A DNA stretch of 64,000 nucleotides from Parietichytrium sp. I65-24A (taxonomy: Eukaryota > Sar > Bigyra > Thraustochytrida > Thraustochytriidae). Below are positions 1 to 11,609 of this stretch, one piece after another. Location of the stretch: the NCBI GenBank assembly GCA_012862575.1, contig BLSF01000007.1, forward strand, positions 682,001 to 746,000, written 5' to 3'. The notes under the pieces were generated by a model that was given only the letters and a program-made list of their open reading frames with translations, was not told where the DNA came from and did no database searches. The number at the start of each line of letters is the position of its first letter. Position 1 is the first letter of the stretch. The position numbers and the translations under genes were made by a program.

Positions 1-1967
1 ATGTATCTATTATGTATCTATCTATGCTCCAGCCTCTCTGCTGCTCTACTACCTCTCTATCCTCTATACTCTATTTCGTATCGTCGTACCCATAGAGGTC
101 TATGTAATCCATCCACGCCCTCACACCACACCGTCTTTCGCGTCTCTCTCCCTCCCTCTCTTCTTCCTCTATGCATTTTTGCTCTCTATCCTTCCTACGT
201 CCTTCCTAAATCCCTCCTATATCCTCCCTGCAATGCAATTGTAGATATATTGTAGATGCAGGAAAGGATTTTCGTAGTTTTCACACTCCTCTACTGCTCT
301 ACTTCTGAGTTCTCTCTCTCTCTCTCCCTCCCAGTGAGCGCTTGAGTGCTTTGTAGCGAGCTAGTGATTTCACACAGGTTTCATTCGTCTCGTTGTATTT
401 TCATCGCAATTCATCTGTGCATTCCCAGTACTAACAATAATGGTCAGGGTAAGCAAAGGATCGGGCAGGGGATTAATCTATCTTCCTCCGCGTCAGCAAT
501 GTATTGGTTTTGCTTTCTTCGCTCGGTAACTGAGTACCGGTACTGAGATTTACTGAGAACCATTGACTTCGAGTACTAGTCCGCAGGAGTCAGCTTGGCG
601 GGAGGCCACACCACAGATGACAGATGACAGACGACAAATTTCCTTACACTCAGCACTGATCGATCTCTCATTTAAGAAAGATAAACAGGTTGGTGTATCT
701 TTACTAGCTCCTTGCATAGTGTCTGTGTGGTGTTCGAATGCACAACAAATCCTGATAATTAATGGCCAGACTAGCATCGTGTCAACCTGGAGCGTAGACT
801 TGGTAGCCATCCGTCATGTTCCCCACTGGGGAAAGCACTCTTACAACAACTCTAGCCACTATTGTGACCTACCATATTGTCATGATTCTGGTGTAAGTCT
901 TCTTCATTTTTGCAATGTTTTGCTTGTTGATTTTTGTGCAGTAGGTGTCAGAGATCCAGGTAGCTACCTTTTAGTGTGTCGGTCTGTCATGGTCACGGTC
1001 TTGGTGAATGGTGAATGATCTGTCTGATTTGTCTGTCGCGACGCTGAGTGCTCACTAGCTGTGCTATGTTTTCGCGGCACTCGCTGACAGTGCAGTGCCC
1101 ATGGCTTTTACAATCTCTCTCTGTCTCAATCTTTCTGTCCTCAGCGATTCCCAGAGACGGAAGTAACTCTGGTGCTTTGGGATTTTTCTTGATTGAAATT
1201 CTTGTTTTCCTATTTTAGTACTACAAGCGTTCGTAATACGACTACTGGAGATAGGTACTGACTGGGAGTACGAAATACAGTGGGGCTTTAGCATCAGCAT
1301 GGAGTATTGAAATCCGCTGAAATCCCTCGCCATAAACTTTCACTGCCTTAATAGTCCTGAGTTCCGTGCCGGCACGTCCGTCGCGCGATCGTCTCGTTCA
1401 CTTCGATCACTTCCAAATAGCTTGAGTCTGTCGGGAGAAAGAAACCTTGAAAGATGTGAAAGATGTGTTACGAACGAGCAAAAAAACGCAAGGTTCTACC
1501 GGTACTTTCTATCAGTACAGTTATCACATTCGCTATGTGCAGTAATAGGGTCGGAGACACTAAGGCGAACTATAGGCGCACAGAGAGAACTCCTAAACGA
1601 GGTGTAGAATAATCATATATGGGCATGGGCCATCTGTGTAGAGCCTCAGGCTGGTAGATAGCGATTGATGTGCTGTTATATTGCAAGTGTAGGACCTTCT
1701 CACGTGCGTTTCAGAAGTAATTTGTGTACCAGGAAATTGCAATAGTTTCCCTCGAGTTTACAAGGGGCGATGACGATCCACACAACCCATACACTTGGTG
1801 GAACCTCTGCACCTTCTCTGCACCCTCTGCAGTGTGTAAGAAAAAGAAAAACTGAAAATACCGAAACTCTTTTAAACCTGAAAAGGACAGCTACATGGAA
1901 GTTGGCACATGAATGGCCGCTGAGGTGACAGTGAATAATGACGAAATAGATAATAAATACTTGGGGT
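1..1967. other. spacer without recognised gene
   Basis: No frame here has a convincing ATG start and protein-like composition. The left end is pyrimidine-rich (CTCTAT/TCCCTCTC runs to about 340). One exact GTACCGGTAC decamer lies at 534-543 and a 9/10 match near 1497. The longest open frame (563-1018, +) has no recognisable domain. Confidence 0.5.
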
Positions 1968-3206
1968 TTAGTTGTACATTCGAGGCATACTTGTGGGATG
2001 ACTGTGCTTGCTTCGTTGTGAGTCGTCGTCGTCCGGGGGTTTGGAGCTGACGATAAGAAATCTCGCAACGAGATAGAACAATATGGTGAAGCGGGAGAGA
2101 TACTTGGTTACTTGCATTCCGGGATCCAACGCACCGCCCTGATACTCCTTTACTCTTCGAAAGATACGCTTGTGAAGAAGCAGGCTCCCGATCACCATTC
2201 CTGCCAATTTGGCGCCATGGTCTGGGTCCAAAGGCTTGGGGAGTGGGCGGATGTATGCCTCGCTGTGATCGAGGAGGCGATTAGAAAGCTGGCGCTCCAT
2301 GAAAGAAATTGTAGTTGACACAGGGCCCGAAGGTTCCGCCATTCTTCGAGCGGTTCGCCGCATTACCAGGCCAGTGATAATTCTGAAAAGTAGTTCCGTC
2401 GCGATCGCTTTGTGCCTCATAGAGCTGCTGTTTCGCACCCTGTACAAGAAATGGTTGCGTGCTTGGCTAATGACCTTTTGTTCGGACTCGTCGAGCCCAC
2501 CAATCTCCAATAGTTGGATCATCATTTGGCATGCTTTCAGAACTGCGATGATGGAAATCGGCGACGTGTGCATCAACGCAAATTTGTTGCTTGGCTGCAC
2601 TCTCTCGGTCTCAAATGAGAAGGTCCAATACGACGAGGAGAGATGATAGCCAAGTTGTGTTGTCATGATCCCCTGAAAAAGTTGCAAGAACCCAAACGGT
2701 AAAGCAAAAACCGCCGCAAGAACTGCAACGGTCTGCTGGTCAAAGTCTTGCAGCGGGTAGGTCCAGAAGATCCCGGCAATTATTGTGCTGGAGATAAATA
2801 TGTGGTACGGCAGTAACATCGCGCCAGCCGGCCGTGTGAAAATTGCAAAGAGCATCTGAACGATGGCTTCCGACAGCAAAACCCTGCCAACGACACTTGA
2901 GACTGTCACCGACTGGCCAAAGCACACCAGTGCCGCAGACGATAGCAGCACTAGTGAGAGCCCACTCCGCGCTCGAAAGCCGTGAATCAGTGGTGCGCTT
3001 TCGTTCTTTCGCCTCCCAGCAGCACCCGCACTGCTCCCGGAGTTCGAGCTGCCAGACCCAGAGGGTCTCCCTCCCGTCTTCCCACTATCCCCCGAGTTCA
3101 CAACACCTGCGCCATGGAGGACCCCCTCGTTCTCCGCGTTACCACGCCTTCTGCCTGCATCCGAGGTCTTCTTCGCCTCTGAGTCAGCAGCATCACGGGA
3201 TTCCAT
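1968..3206 (-). CDS. multi-pass membrane protein of unknown family
   Basis: 412 aa from the first in-frame ATG at 3206; the frame stays open a further 12 codons upstream without another ATG. I do not recognise the family. The first ~75 residues are Ser/Gly/Asn-rich and look disordered. A hydrophobic core follows with about four to five likely membrane segments: SGLSLVLLSSAALVCFG, LSEAIVQMLFAIF, a stretch around MLLPYHIFISSTIIAGIFW, VAVLAAVFALPFGFLQLF, and a late one near FTILFYLVARFLIV. A conserved-looking soluble stretch of about 150 residues separates the early and late segments. The C-terminus is polar (PPDDDDSQRSKHSH). The gene reads away from the KH gene, with 1.57 kb between the two starts. 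That it is a real gene is inferred from its length and strong hydrophobic patterning; no function is assigned. Confidence 0.6.
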   Translation of the reverse strand: MESRDAADSEAKKTSDAGRRRGNAENEGVLHGAGVVNSGDSGKTGGRPSGSGSSNSGSSAGAAGRRKNESAPLIHGFRARSGLSLVLLSSAALVCFGQSVTVSSVVGRVLLSEAIVQMLFAIFTRPAGAMLLPYHIFISSTIIAGIFWTYPLQDFDQQTVAVLAAVFALPFGFLQLFQGIMTTQLGYHLSSSYWTFSFETERVQPSNKFALMHTSPISIIAVLKACQMMIQLLEIGGLDESEQKVISQARNHFLYRVRNSSSMRHKAIATELLFRIITGLVMRRTARRMAEPSGPVSTTISFMERQLSNRLLDHSEAYIRPLPKPLDPDHGAKLAGMVIGSLLLHKRIFRRVKEYQGGALDPGMQVTKYLSRFTILFYLVARFLIVSSKPPDDDDSQRSKHSHPTSMPRMYN

Positions 3207-4773
3207 CGCCCAGCTGTCTAACGCCAAACAGGCATCCCACACTCTTCGTAGGCCTGAGTTCGCAAGACTACACCGTGCCTCGAGACACTCGAGACATGCA
3301 GTATGTTTGTTTGCTCAGTAAAGGCAATATACACGACTTACGACTTTGTTTAGGAACGAATGATGACCATGTCCATGTCCGCGGCTGAATGAGTGAGTGT
3401 CTTCGAGGACACCGTTTACCTATGTTTTTATTATAGAGCTTAGCTGGTGTCTCTTGCACACGTCACTAGCCTCAGCGTTTCAACTAGCTAGGTGGTTTAG
3501 AATGCGACGAATTCTAGCGAGCTGATAGGCATTCGTAGTTAAGAGATAGATATACTATACCTAAAGAACCTAAAGCTGTAAGTGTTCACTGTTACTGAAT
3601 GTGAAGAACAGCTGGAAACAGAAACAAAACACATGTGCACGTTCTGTTGAGAAATTTCAAATTTGATTTGCTGTCGTGATTTTTCAATCTCCTCTTTATC
3701 TGAGCTGCTCATTCGAGTCGTATGCCAATCTACCGCCACCTCTCATTCCCTCCTCTTCTCCAACGCGCCTTTTGCTGCCCGTCGGGAAGCCAGCCGTTTC
3801 AGAGCAAGAGAGAAGAGAGAGGAGAGGGTCAAAACCGTGGTGGATTCGGACGTTGCAGCGCGATCTCAGCGACCTTTATTTGAAAAGAAGGCGGCTGCAG
3901 CTCCGGGTCCGCTTCGCAGAACCCACCCCTCCAATCCCGGTTCTCCACCGGGTTCTCGCCCTCGGGGTGGGGTGTCAACTATGGGGGCGCATAAGATCTC
4001 TAGGACCGTCCAATTCGACGAAGCGTGAAGAACAATCCAGAACAGCTCTTTGATCGTTAAAACACCGGTGCAAATTCAGCTGTGGCCAACGTGGCAGCAC
4101 TCCCGGCGTAGTTTAACGCTGAGGATCCCGTCCACCCCGTGGTACTCGCGGCAGCACTCCGTGCGTATACCATCGCGCACGGCCGATATTCGCACGGGGA
4201 TTTTTTTTCGCACCGCGCGCTGTACGAGAGCGACGCCTACGACAGCCCGTAGCCCGCAGCCTGCAGCACTGCAGCACTGCGCCGGCGACCGCGGCGGAGA
4301 GTTGCCGAGGCGAATTTCGCACCCATCTGCCCCGCCACGTCTTGCTAGCGCGCGCTGGAGGACGCCGTAGGACGCCGTAGGACGTGCGGGCGTGTGTGAT
4401 ATTTCGAGAGTCAGGTTGAAAGGGTGGCCGTTCGCGCTCGCTCATCTTGGTGTTTGCGGGTGAATCGGAATTGAATTGTGAATTTGGAGGCGAATTTTTG
4501 GGGCCTTTTCTCTCTTTCGCTCTCATTTCTCTTTTTGCGACAGTGGTTTGCTTGAACGAACGCAAGGACTGTTCCGCTGGGCTGGTGCTCATTAGCTCTC
4601 CGGGTTTGTGTGCTTTGACTGAAGATTGATCGGTTCCCTGACTTGATTCATTTGGCGGAGGTGAGGCTTGGAGAGAGAAAGAAGAAAAAGAAGGAAACCG
4701 GCTTGTTTTCTCTTGCATTTGATTAGTTGAGAGCGGAGAAGAGGAGGAGAGAAATTTTCCAGAGGAACCAACA
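3207..4773. other. divergent intergenic region
   Basis: This spacer separates the starts of the unknown membrane protein (-) and the KH protein (+), so it should hold both promoters. A short tandem GACGCCGTAG repeat lies near 4361-4385. Open frames on both strands lack ATG starts or recognisable domains. The leader just before 4774 is purine-rich. Confidence 0.55.
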
Positions 4774-6246
4774 ATGTCCAAGGATAAAGTGCATTCGGTG
4801 TGGGCAAACTCGCACAAGGACTGGCCAAGTTTAAGTGAGATGACAAAAGCTGTGGACGATGCATTGCAGGACGAGCCAGCTGTGGAGAAGGAGGAAGAAT
4901 CACAACAACAAGGGGGTGCTTCAGTGTTGACCAAGTCACAAGTCGAAAACAACGAGTATGACGAAGTGCTCAAGTTTTTGATCAAAGGCAAGAACAACAA
5001 CCTGCAGGAGACGCACGCTTTCCTCCAAAAAACCACTCAGATGCTGAGCACACTCATGCAGGAACAAAGCAATGACTCCTCTGTGGAAGAGGTAGACACT
5101 TCATCCTCTCGCGCCGGCAACGCCGCAGCCGAGGCTGATGTTGAAGTAGATGTCGTGGACCCGCGAATTGCCGGGATGCCTTTTAGTGACTATGTTGGAG
5201 ACTACACTGACCTGAAGCCGTACACCTTGATTATCTTGGTGAACGGTTCGCTGGGTGTGATCGGGCACCTCATTGGCAAAGGGGGCACAGCAATCTCCAA
5301 GATGGAGAAGGAGGCAAACGTGCGAATTCGCGTGGAAGACACGAAATCGTCTCCCGTTGGTCTCGTGGAGCGCCGCGTGCACATCACCGGCGCGCTCTCC
5401 AACTGCACCTATGCTCAGCAGCTCATCACCGAGCGCGTGCATGCCAAGCTGAAGCAAGATGGTATCCTTCAGGAGCTTATCAAGATTTTCATTCCTCAGG
5501 AGTATATCTCGCACGTCATCGGCAAGGGTGGGAGCAATATCAAGCGGATCGAAAAGGAATCTAATACGCGCATTCACATCTGGCACGAAGGAACTGCCGT
5601 GACTGATTACGCAATTGGGAAAGTGATGGTCATTCAAGGGTCGAGGTACAATCGGTCGAAAGCCCAGTACTTGATTGCCCGCCAGATTTCCAGCCTTCCT
5701 TCACCCACTCGTAATGAAGAGCGAGGTTCAGTATCTGAGGAACAATGGCCAAACCAAGCCCCCTCCTCACCAACTGCTTCTTCCGGATGGCCCGCAATGG
5801 ACTCGAATGGGCTCAACGCTCAGAACGGTACCTTGGGAGGCATGTCTTCCCCAAACTCCAGCGGCCAATTCACCCCCATGAGTGTAGGGATCGGCATGGG
5901 CCTTCCTTCGGACCACCCTTTCTCCAACGCACAGCAAGGCGGAGGTTTGTCCAGCAACTACATGGGCGGCAGTGGAATGCACGGCGACAACTCCGGCTCA
6001 GGTGGCTTTGACGCCGTCATGCATCAGCAGCGACAACAGAGAGAGTTCTCGCTGTCAATGTCTGAAGCCCTAAGAGGCTCCGCAGGCCAATCTCCAAGCG
6101 GACAGTCTCAGGGGGCTTCCACCACCCATCAAATGGGTGGTTTTGGTAGGTACGATCCATCCTCGGACTACCACTCCCAACACGACACCCATGCGGATTC
6201 TATCCTTCTGCGGCAATATCTCCCGCATGGCGCGCTTGGAGAATGA
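4774..6246 (+). CDS. two-KH-domain RNA-binding protein
   Basis: 490 aa; the ATG at 4774 sits in a good context (ACCAACAATG). There are two type I KH domains: KH1 at about residues 148-225 with its GKGG loop at 168-171, and KH2 at about 233-306 with GKGG at 250-253. Each has the flanking VIGHLIGKGG / SHVIGKGGSNIKRIEKE pattern of single-stranded RNA binding, as in PCBP/NOVA/hnRNP K proteins. The N-terminal ~145 residues are acidic, Gln-rich and probably helical. The C-terminal ~180 residues are low complexity (Ser, Gly, Gln, Asn), typical of RNP-granule proteins. The likely role is binding pyrimidine-rich RNA to control splicing, stability or translation; which of these cannot be read from sequence. 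It converges on the CRAL-TRIO gene, 576 bp away. Confidence 0.9.
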   Translation: MSKDKVHSVWANSHKDWPSLSEMTKAVDDALQDEPAVEKEEESQQQGGASVLTKSQVENNEYDEVLKFLIKGKNNNLQETHAFLQKTTQMLSTLMQEQSNDSSVEEVDTSSSRAGNAAAEADVEVDVVDPRIAGMPFSDYVGDYTDLKPYTLIILVNGSLGVIGHLIGKGGTAISKMEKEANVRIRVEDTKSSPVGLVERRVHITGALSNCTYAQQLITERVHAKLKQDGILQELIKIFIPQEYISHVIGKGGSNIKRIEKESNTRIHIWHEGTAVTDYAIGKVMVIQGSRYNRSKAQYLIARQISSLPSPTRNEERGSVSEEQWPNQAPSSPTASSGWPAMDSNGLNAQNGTLGGMSSPNSSGQFTPMSVGIGMGLPSDHPFSNAQQGGGLSSNYMGGSGMHGDNSGSGGFDAVMHQQRQQREFSLSMSEALRGSAGQSPSGQSQGASTTHQMGGFGRYDPSSDYHSQHDTHADSILLRQYLPHGALGE

Positions 6247-6822
6247 ATTAAACGGTACGGCCCTGCTCTGACCCCGGCTTTTTCTTTACCTTGATTGACC
6301 GACGAACCAAAATTGAACTTTCCCTTACACACTCAGCATGCGTTGTGCGGGCTACACATCTGAAATGCGCTTTTACAATTTGCCATTAACTTGCTTGTTC
6401 GCCCTTACATTGCGTGCGGGGCCGATTATGTTTTTCCTTTTTTCCCACCTCATACCATTTAGCCGTGGTCTAGTGGCTTGCTGGCTCTTGATAATGACCC
6501 GACTTGACTGAAGCAACTTTTCTTTTCTTTCCTTCTTTTAAATTAATACAGCATGCAGTCGTGATTCACTCAAATGCAGTCTGTTCCGCGGCGCTCACTA
6601 GACCAGAGCTTGGTGATTCTAAAGCGCTTGGAGACCTCTGAGCTTGGTGATTCTAGCTAGCTAGAGCGCTTGGAGACCTCTTCGTCTTTTTCCACTGCTC
6701 CGTGGTGACGAGAAACTAATCCTCGAAACGAACCCCCGAAACGAATCCTTGAAACAATGATTGAAATCTGCTTTATTTGTACATCAGAATACAGACCAGA
6801 CCAGAAGGCTCATTCAACTTTA
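6247..6822. other. convergent intergenic region with a direct repeat
   Basis: This is the shared 3' flank of the KH and CRAL-TRIO genes. A direct repeat of about 33 bp (AGCTTGGTGATTCTA...GCGCTTGGAGACCTCT) occurs at 6607-6639 and 6641-6681; the second copy carries an extra 8-bp GCTAGCTA-type insertion. Runs of GAAACGAA/GAAACAA follow at about 6724-6755. Confidence 0.6.
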
Positions 6823-7614
6823 TCATTCATCCTTTTCCTCTACTTGCTGCCCAGCATGACCATCGCGCTTTGAAGCGTGCTCTAGAACGTCTTTGACGCA
6901 AAAAGGAGCAGTAGACTTGCCTCCCAGCTCCTCATGTACTGCGTCCTCGGCTGCCACTTGAAAGAAAGAGTCACAGCTCTTGGCAAGAACGATTTTAGCT
7001 CGGGTATTTGGATCGAAGAAATACTGTGCCACGCTCCAGACGCTCCGAAACAGCCAGTTGATTGGCGCCACAACAGCCACATGAAGCCGCTCGGGGTAGT
7101 TGTTCTGAAAGAGAGTGGCCACAAACTTGGCCCAGTCCAGGTCGGTGTTTTCTCTAGTGGAGTCAATGCGGGAGAGGATCACAGTCACCTTTTCTAGTGG
7201 TGCGAGAACAGATTCCATGTATTCTGCAAGGTGAATGAGTGAGTGCTCCACATGTTTGAAATCCGTATACGTGTGCTTGCCCATGTGCTTTGAGCGCACC
7301 GTGATGACCTTACGCCCCTCCTTGTCACTTCCGTAAAAGCAATACTTGAGCTTGTTCAGCTCCTCTTTACAGTCTTCAGTGAGCTTCAAAGGCAGCATGT
7401 CATTTCTCCACTCGAGGTGGGCTTTCAACATGCTCACTGCCTTTGGTACGTCCCCATTCCTGGCCCGAAGAAACCTGACCAGCTGGTCAGGTCTCGCTTC
7501 CGGAAGCTCTTTGCCTACTTGCAAGCACTTTTGCAGCTCTTCGCCTTCAACCAGCGACTCGAGCTTGACCGACGGGTCGTGCGAGCTTCCAGCCTTGACG
7601 TTTGCGGGAGTCAT
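6823..7614 (-). CDS. CRAL-TRIO (Sec14-like) lipid-binding protein
   Basis: 263 aa from the ATG at 7614, which has a good context (GGAAAGAAAATGACT). Upstream in-frame ATGs at 7800 and 7878 would add up to 88 residues of Pro/Arg-rich sequence unlike the family, so the inner start is preferred. Residues ~25-60 form the CRAL-TRIO N-terminal helical region (PDQLVRFLRARNGDVPKAV). Residues ~85-235 match the lipid-binding fold: a GSDKEGRKVITVRSKHMG strand, VILSRIDSTREN, a YPERLHVAVVAPINWLFRSVW segment, and PNTRAKIVLA. Such proteins bind a phosphoinositide, phosphatidylcholine or another hydrophobic ligand and move it between membranes. The length is close to a minimal Sec14 domain. The ligand is unknown. 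Confidence 0.85.
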   Translation of the reverse strand: MTPANVKAGSSHDPSVKLESLVEGEELQKCLQVGKELPEARPDQLVRFLRARNGDVPKAVSMLKAHLEWRNDMLPLKLTEDCKEELNKLKYCFYGSDKEGRKVITVRSKHMGKHTYTDFKHVEHSLIHLAEYMESVLAPLEKVTVILSRIDSTRENTDLDWAKFVATLFQNNYPERLHVAVVAPINWLFRSVWSVAQYFFDPNTRAKIVLAKSCDSFFQVAAEDAVHEELGGKSTAPFCVKDVLEHASKRDGHAGQQVEEKDE

Positions 7615-9631
7615 TTTCTTTCCTCGCTCTGTCTCTCTTCCTTCTTCTTTCTCGCTTGCAACACTTCTCTGCTCTGCGCCTTCAAGTCCGCCCCGAGTCT
7701 CCGTCCGCGGAAATCGAGCTTTGATCAACCACCCTAAAGTCGGATTTGTTGAGATCGGAGCTTGCAGTGCGGGGAGTTGGGGCAACTCGGGCGGGCTCAT
7801 GGATCGGTAAGAACGAGCCTGGGTTGGTATTACAGTATGTTGTACCTTTGCTCTGTCCCTGTCACGATTCGTACTCATAATGACTTCGATGAGCACTCTG
7901 GAGACACTGGATTGCATTGCCCACCGCGATTGCCACGTTTATTTATCGGGCTGTCAGTTAGCTCACCGTGTCGTGCCGTGGTGCTGGTGGTGGTCAAATA
8001 TCCTATTGGCCCGAGTCACGCTCAAGGTCAAGTCCAAAGTCTTTCTGCTCCACCCAACGTAAACGAATAATTTATGCACAGGTTTTCGCCAGAGTAGCTA
8101 AAGAAGCACTTGCAACGCTGGATCACGCCAGATCACTGCGACTTGAAAGCCAACTGGCACGAAAATTGGAAATCGCAAACCACGAGCCGTAACACAGAAT
8201 CGCTTGGCTACTGTCGCCCTAAACGCCTGCAGGTCGGAGAGTCCCCCTGCCTCCATTAACTCGCAAAATTCACAATTCAAAATCCACATTCGCAAGTCAC
8301 AGTCAGATCAGACGACTGAGACAAGATTGATAGCTCATTACGGCCTGGTATTCAATCGCCCAAGCTGCCTTTCATTGGTAAAAGCTTTCAATTGAGAGCT
8401 TCGAGTCAAGAACAAACAAACTGGAAGTGAAGTTCAAGTTGCAAGTTCAAAAGTGCAAAGTTTTGGCTCACTGGAACGGATCTATGGGTAGGTAGTAGTA
8501 GAGATAGTAGAGATAGTACTTCATGGAAAGAAGCTGCGCTGCCGCAAGGCGCTCAGCTCCGTGCTGCTGAGACGCCACGCCCGTTTAGTCTCAAAATCAA
8601 TCGGTCGTTCGCTGACGCTCTTGCGATGGCCTTCCTCCAATCTCTTTAGCCAAGGTTTCAATGAACATGTTCATTGAACAGACAAACATTCAGAGAAGAC
8701 ATTCAGAAGATTTCAGAAGTCACCCTCCTTCGCTTACTGCACTGTTGGTAAGTGTAACACGACCGTAGCCAAGCTACATGAGAGAGTAGGGTGAGACATA
8801 GATTGGTAGAGAGTATTTCGAGGGAACGTCCAGCGCACTTGAAAATTTACAGTTTGGCGACGTCATCAGGAATGCGTCCTTGGCAGGCGTAATTCCTCCA
8901 ATAAGATCCAATAAGGTCGCCACTATGTTTCCTGACTCCAATGGTGTCGCTGGGTTTCGCATTTCATTTCTTTTCATTTCCATCTTTTTACAATTTAAAA
9001 TTAACCATGGCTTCACATGATCCCACGTGTCAATTGGCAGTAAGCGTCCAGTCTGCTCCGACGGTGATCAAAGATCCACCTAGCTCTTCACACTTTGGTC
9101 GAGTTGGCGCCCTCGAGAGTCTCGAGAATCTTCAGGATCTCTGGACACAGAGTCTAAAACAAAACATCGAGAGTCTTTCCAGCTTTACCTTTTCTTGAAC
9201 GAGATAGAGTTGGAGACGGCGCTCTTGCAGCTCGTGCAGTTCATGTTGCGGCCGCTTGAACAGACCTTCGATCGCTCCCTGTCATGTCATCCCGAGAAAA
9301 GTTCAAAAAACTCAACCAACAACAAAACTTGCGTCTTCCAGGCGCACACAGCTAGCTCACCACGGCATACAGCTCTTGGAGTGAGGCATGGAATGTAATG
9401 GTTGCTTGGCCGCTAAGTCACTAGGTCACTAGGTCACGTAGTTGCGCAAGTGCAAAGCATTGGAGTGGACGTAGGCTAACACACGTAACTCACTCAAAGC
9501 GATTGATTGTCCGAACTGACCAGCGGGATACAACTGCGTTGGGTTGCAGTCACGCACACGTTAGTTTGCGCGCGAAGGTCACGGTCTCGCGAGCTCTGTT
9601 TGCAAAGTCGCAGCACGAATTGGCGAAAACA
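7615..9631. other. divergent intergenic region
   Basis: Two kilobases lie between the starts of the CRAL-TRIO (-) and cytochrome b5 reductase (+) genes. Part may be transcribed leader of the former (in-frame ATGs at 7800 and 7878). A short TCACTAGG tandem lies at about 9416-9440. No other gene is visible. Confidence 0.55.
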
Positions 9632-10597
9632 ATGTCGGCCCAGTCCGAAAGCGCCGCATCCGCGGCTCAGACCCTGCCAGTGCTGGCCGCAGTGGTTGCG
9701 GTGGTGTTGGCCTTGCTTTACTTTACGCTGAGCAGCAATGGCGCAAAAGCGGCTGTGAAGAAGACCTTTTTGTCCAAGGACAGGCAGCAGGTGGAGCTGA
9801 TTGCCAAGGAGAGCCTCTCGCATGACGTACGCAGGTTCAGGTTCAAGCTCACGGACGAAGCCATGGCTCTGGGTCTTCCTGTGGGAAAGCATATTAAAGT
9901 GTTCGCAACCAACAAGGAAGGTGTGCAGGTGGGCCATTGGAACGGGAGGCCCGACGCAGAGCACGGCAAGGTTGAGATCGAGCGCAAATATACGCCCACG
10001 AGCAGCGATGACGACCTGGGTTACTTTGAGCTCGTTCTCAAGGTTTACGACAGCGGCAAAAAAGAGAACTTTCCAGACGGCGGCAAGATGTCCCAGTTTC
10101 TAGACGCCCTCAAGGTCGGAGACTCCGTGCACGTCCAGGGCCCCTTTGGATTGTACTCTTACGAAGGCAACGGAACATTCAACATAAGAAGGCAACTTCG
10201 CACATTCAAGAACATCGGGATGATCGCGGGGGGAACCGGAATTACTCCAATGTTGCAGGTAATCAATAGCGTGCTCAAGGACCCTTCCGACAAGACCAAG
10301 TTGTCCCTGTTGTTCGCCAACCAAACCGAGGCAGACATATTCCTCCGCGAGATGCTCGAAGAGCTGCAGGCCAAGCATCCTGACCGTTTCACGATCCACT
10401 ACACCCTCGACCGCCCTCCTGAAAAGTGGACATACTCTTCTGGCTTCATCAACGAGGAGATGGTTCGCTCGTACCTACCAGCGCCAGGCGAGGACACAGT
10501 AATCCTCATGTGCGGTCCGCCAATGATGATCAAGATGGCTTGCCGTCCGAACCTTACCAAAGTGGGCCACTCAGAGGCCAACCAAATTGACTTTTGA
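9632..10597 (+). CDS. NADH-cytochrome b5 reductase
   Basis: 321 aa from the ATG at 9632 (context GAAAACAATG). The frame is open for 43 codons upstream, but that part lacks family similarity. Residues ~15-33 form one hydrophobic N-terminal anchor, as in membrane-bound cytochrome b5 reductases. The FAD-binding domain carries RKYTPTS at 118-124 (the R-x-Y-T-x-x-S flavin motif) and GGKMSQFLDAL at 150-160. The NADH domain has GGTGITPM at 200-207 and CGPPMM at 294-299. The C-terminus (CRPNLTKVGH...) matches the usual ending. The enzyme moves electrons from NADH to cytochrome b5, supplying fatty-acid desaturation and sterol synthesis at the ER or outer mitochondrial membrane. All key motifs are intact and the length is typical. 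Confidence 0.95.
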   Translation: MSAQSESAASAAQTLPVLAAVVAVVLALLYFTLSSNGAKAAVKKTFLSKDRQQVELIAKESLSHDVRRFRFKLTDEAMALGLPVGKHIKVFATNKEGVQVGHWNGRPDAEHGKVEIERKYTPTSSDDDLGYFELVLKVYDSGKKENFPDGGKMSQFLDALKVGDSVHVQGPFGLYSYEGNGTFNIRRQLRTFKNIGMIAGGTGITPMLQVINSVLKDPSDKTKLSLLFANQTEADIFLREMLEELQAKHPDRFTIHYTLDRPPEKWTYSSGFINEEMVRSYLPAPGEDTVILMCGPPMMIKMACRPNLTKVGHSEANQIDF

Positions 10598-11609
10598 AAC
10601 CAATGCACTAGTGTAGTGAATTTAAGGCAACAAGGCTATTTTGCTCGTGGATACATGTGCATAAGAAGGGGGCTGCTGCTCGCAACACGAGCGGCCCGAA
10701 CTCGATCTCTAACTAAAATTGATTTCCTTGCTGGGTACTCTGCCGGTTCAAGATGCCCGCATCCAGAGGACCAAGGACCAAGGACGAAATGAACAACCGA
10801 CGGGAGGAGCCAAGCTTTTCCGTGTGCCTTCTGGTCCCACAACTTGGCTGCAAACGCATTCTCCGAAACAACCTCCAAAGCGCATCAATTCCAAACTCCA
10901 TCCTTGCACTCGTCATTCCTTTTCATTCCTTCCTGTTCATCAGGATATTGTATCCCGCCAGCTACCGCAGTCTCTATCGCCGGCTAAGCGCTGCGATGAA
11001 GCTATTGCGGCTATTGTGCCTATTCACTATTCAGGACTCCTCCAAGTTTCCGCTACGCGAAACGTAGTGGCGCGAGGACACTTTCCAATCAGCTCAACTC
11101 ACTCTCGAGGATCCCACTCTGCGCGGACGTTAAGTAAGCTGCAGAGAGCGCAGAGGGTACGCAGATTACGGGCGGCATCTCGCTTTGGATTCCAAGTCAC
11201 TTGCTCCGCGTCTTGTGCCTTCGTTTCTCACGGGGACGAGAGCAAGAACAAGAGCAAGAACAAGAGCAAGAGCAAGAGCAGCCCAGCAGCCCAGCAGGCG
11301 ATCGCTTCAGCGGTAATCGGTCCACGGTGAATCGGCCGCGGCGCAGCCAGTGCTCGCGATAATTTGCACTCTGGCACACGAAGAAGGAAGGAGAAGACGG
11401 GGAAACAGGAAGGAGCCTGTTCCATAACAAACAGGTCCATTGACTAGCCCGCAAGCCGCAAGCTTGGCCGGCACGGGCGGAAAGAGCGAATCTTTTTGTT
11501 GTTCAGTTCCCTTGGATTCCGCTTGGTCTGCGAATCGAGGCTTGGGAGCAAGCATTTGATCGAGCGAGCGTCACTTCGATCGTTAACCTAAGGCGCAGCT
11601 GTTGTCAAG
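10598..11609. other. intergenic region with AAGAGC-type repeat
   Basis: This lies between two same-strand genes and should carry the V-ATPase H promoter. An imperfect hexamer array of GAGCAAGAACAA type sits at 11238-11282, followed by two copies of CAGCCCAG. No supported gene. Confidence 0.55.

Noticed and set aside
4113-5036. 307-codon open frame antisense to the KH gene
   Set aside because: It overlaps the KH coding and leader sequence on the other strand and has no domain.
6464-6530. tRNA-like A box (GTGGTCTAGTGGCTT) after the KH gene
   Set aside because: No B box or acceptor-stem pairing can be drawn within tRNA length.
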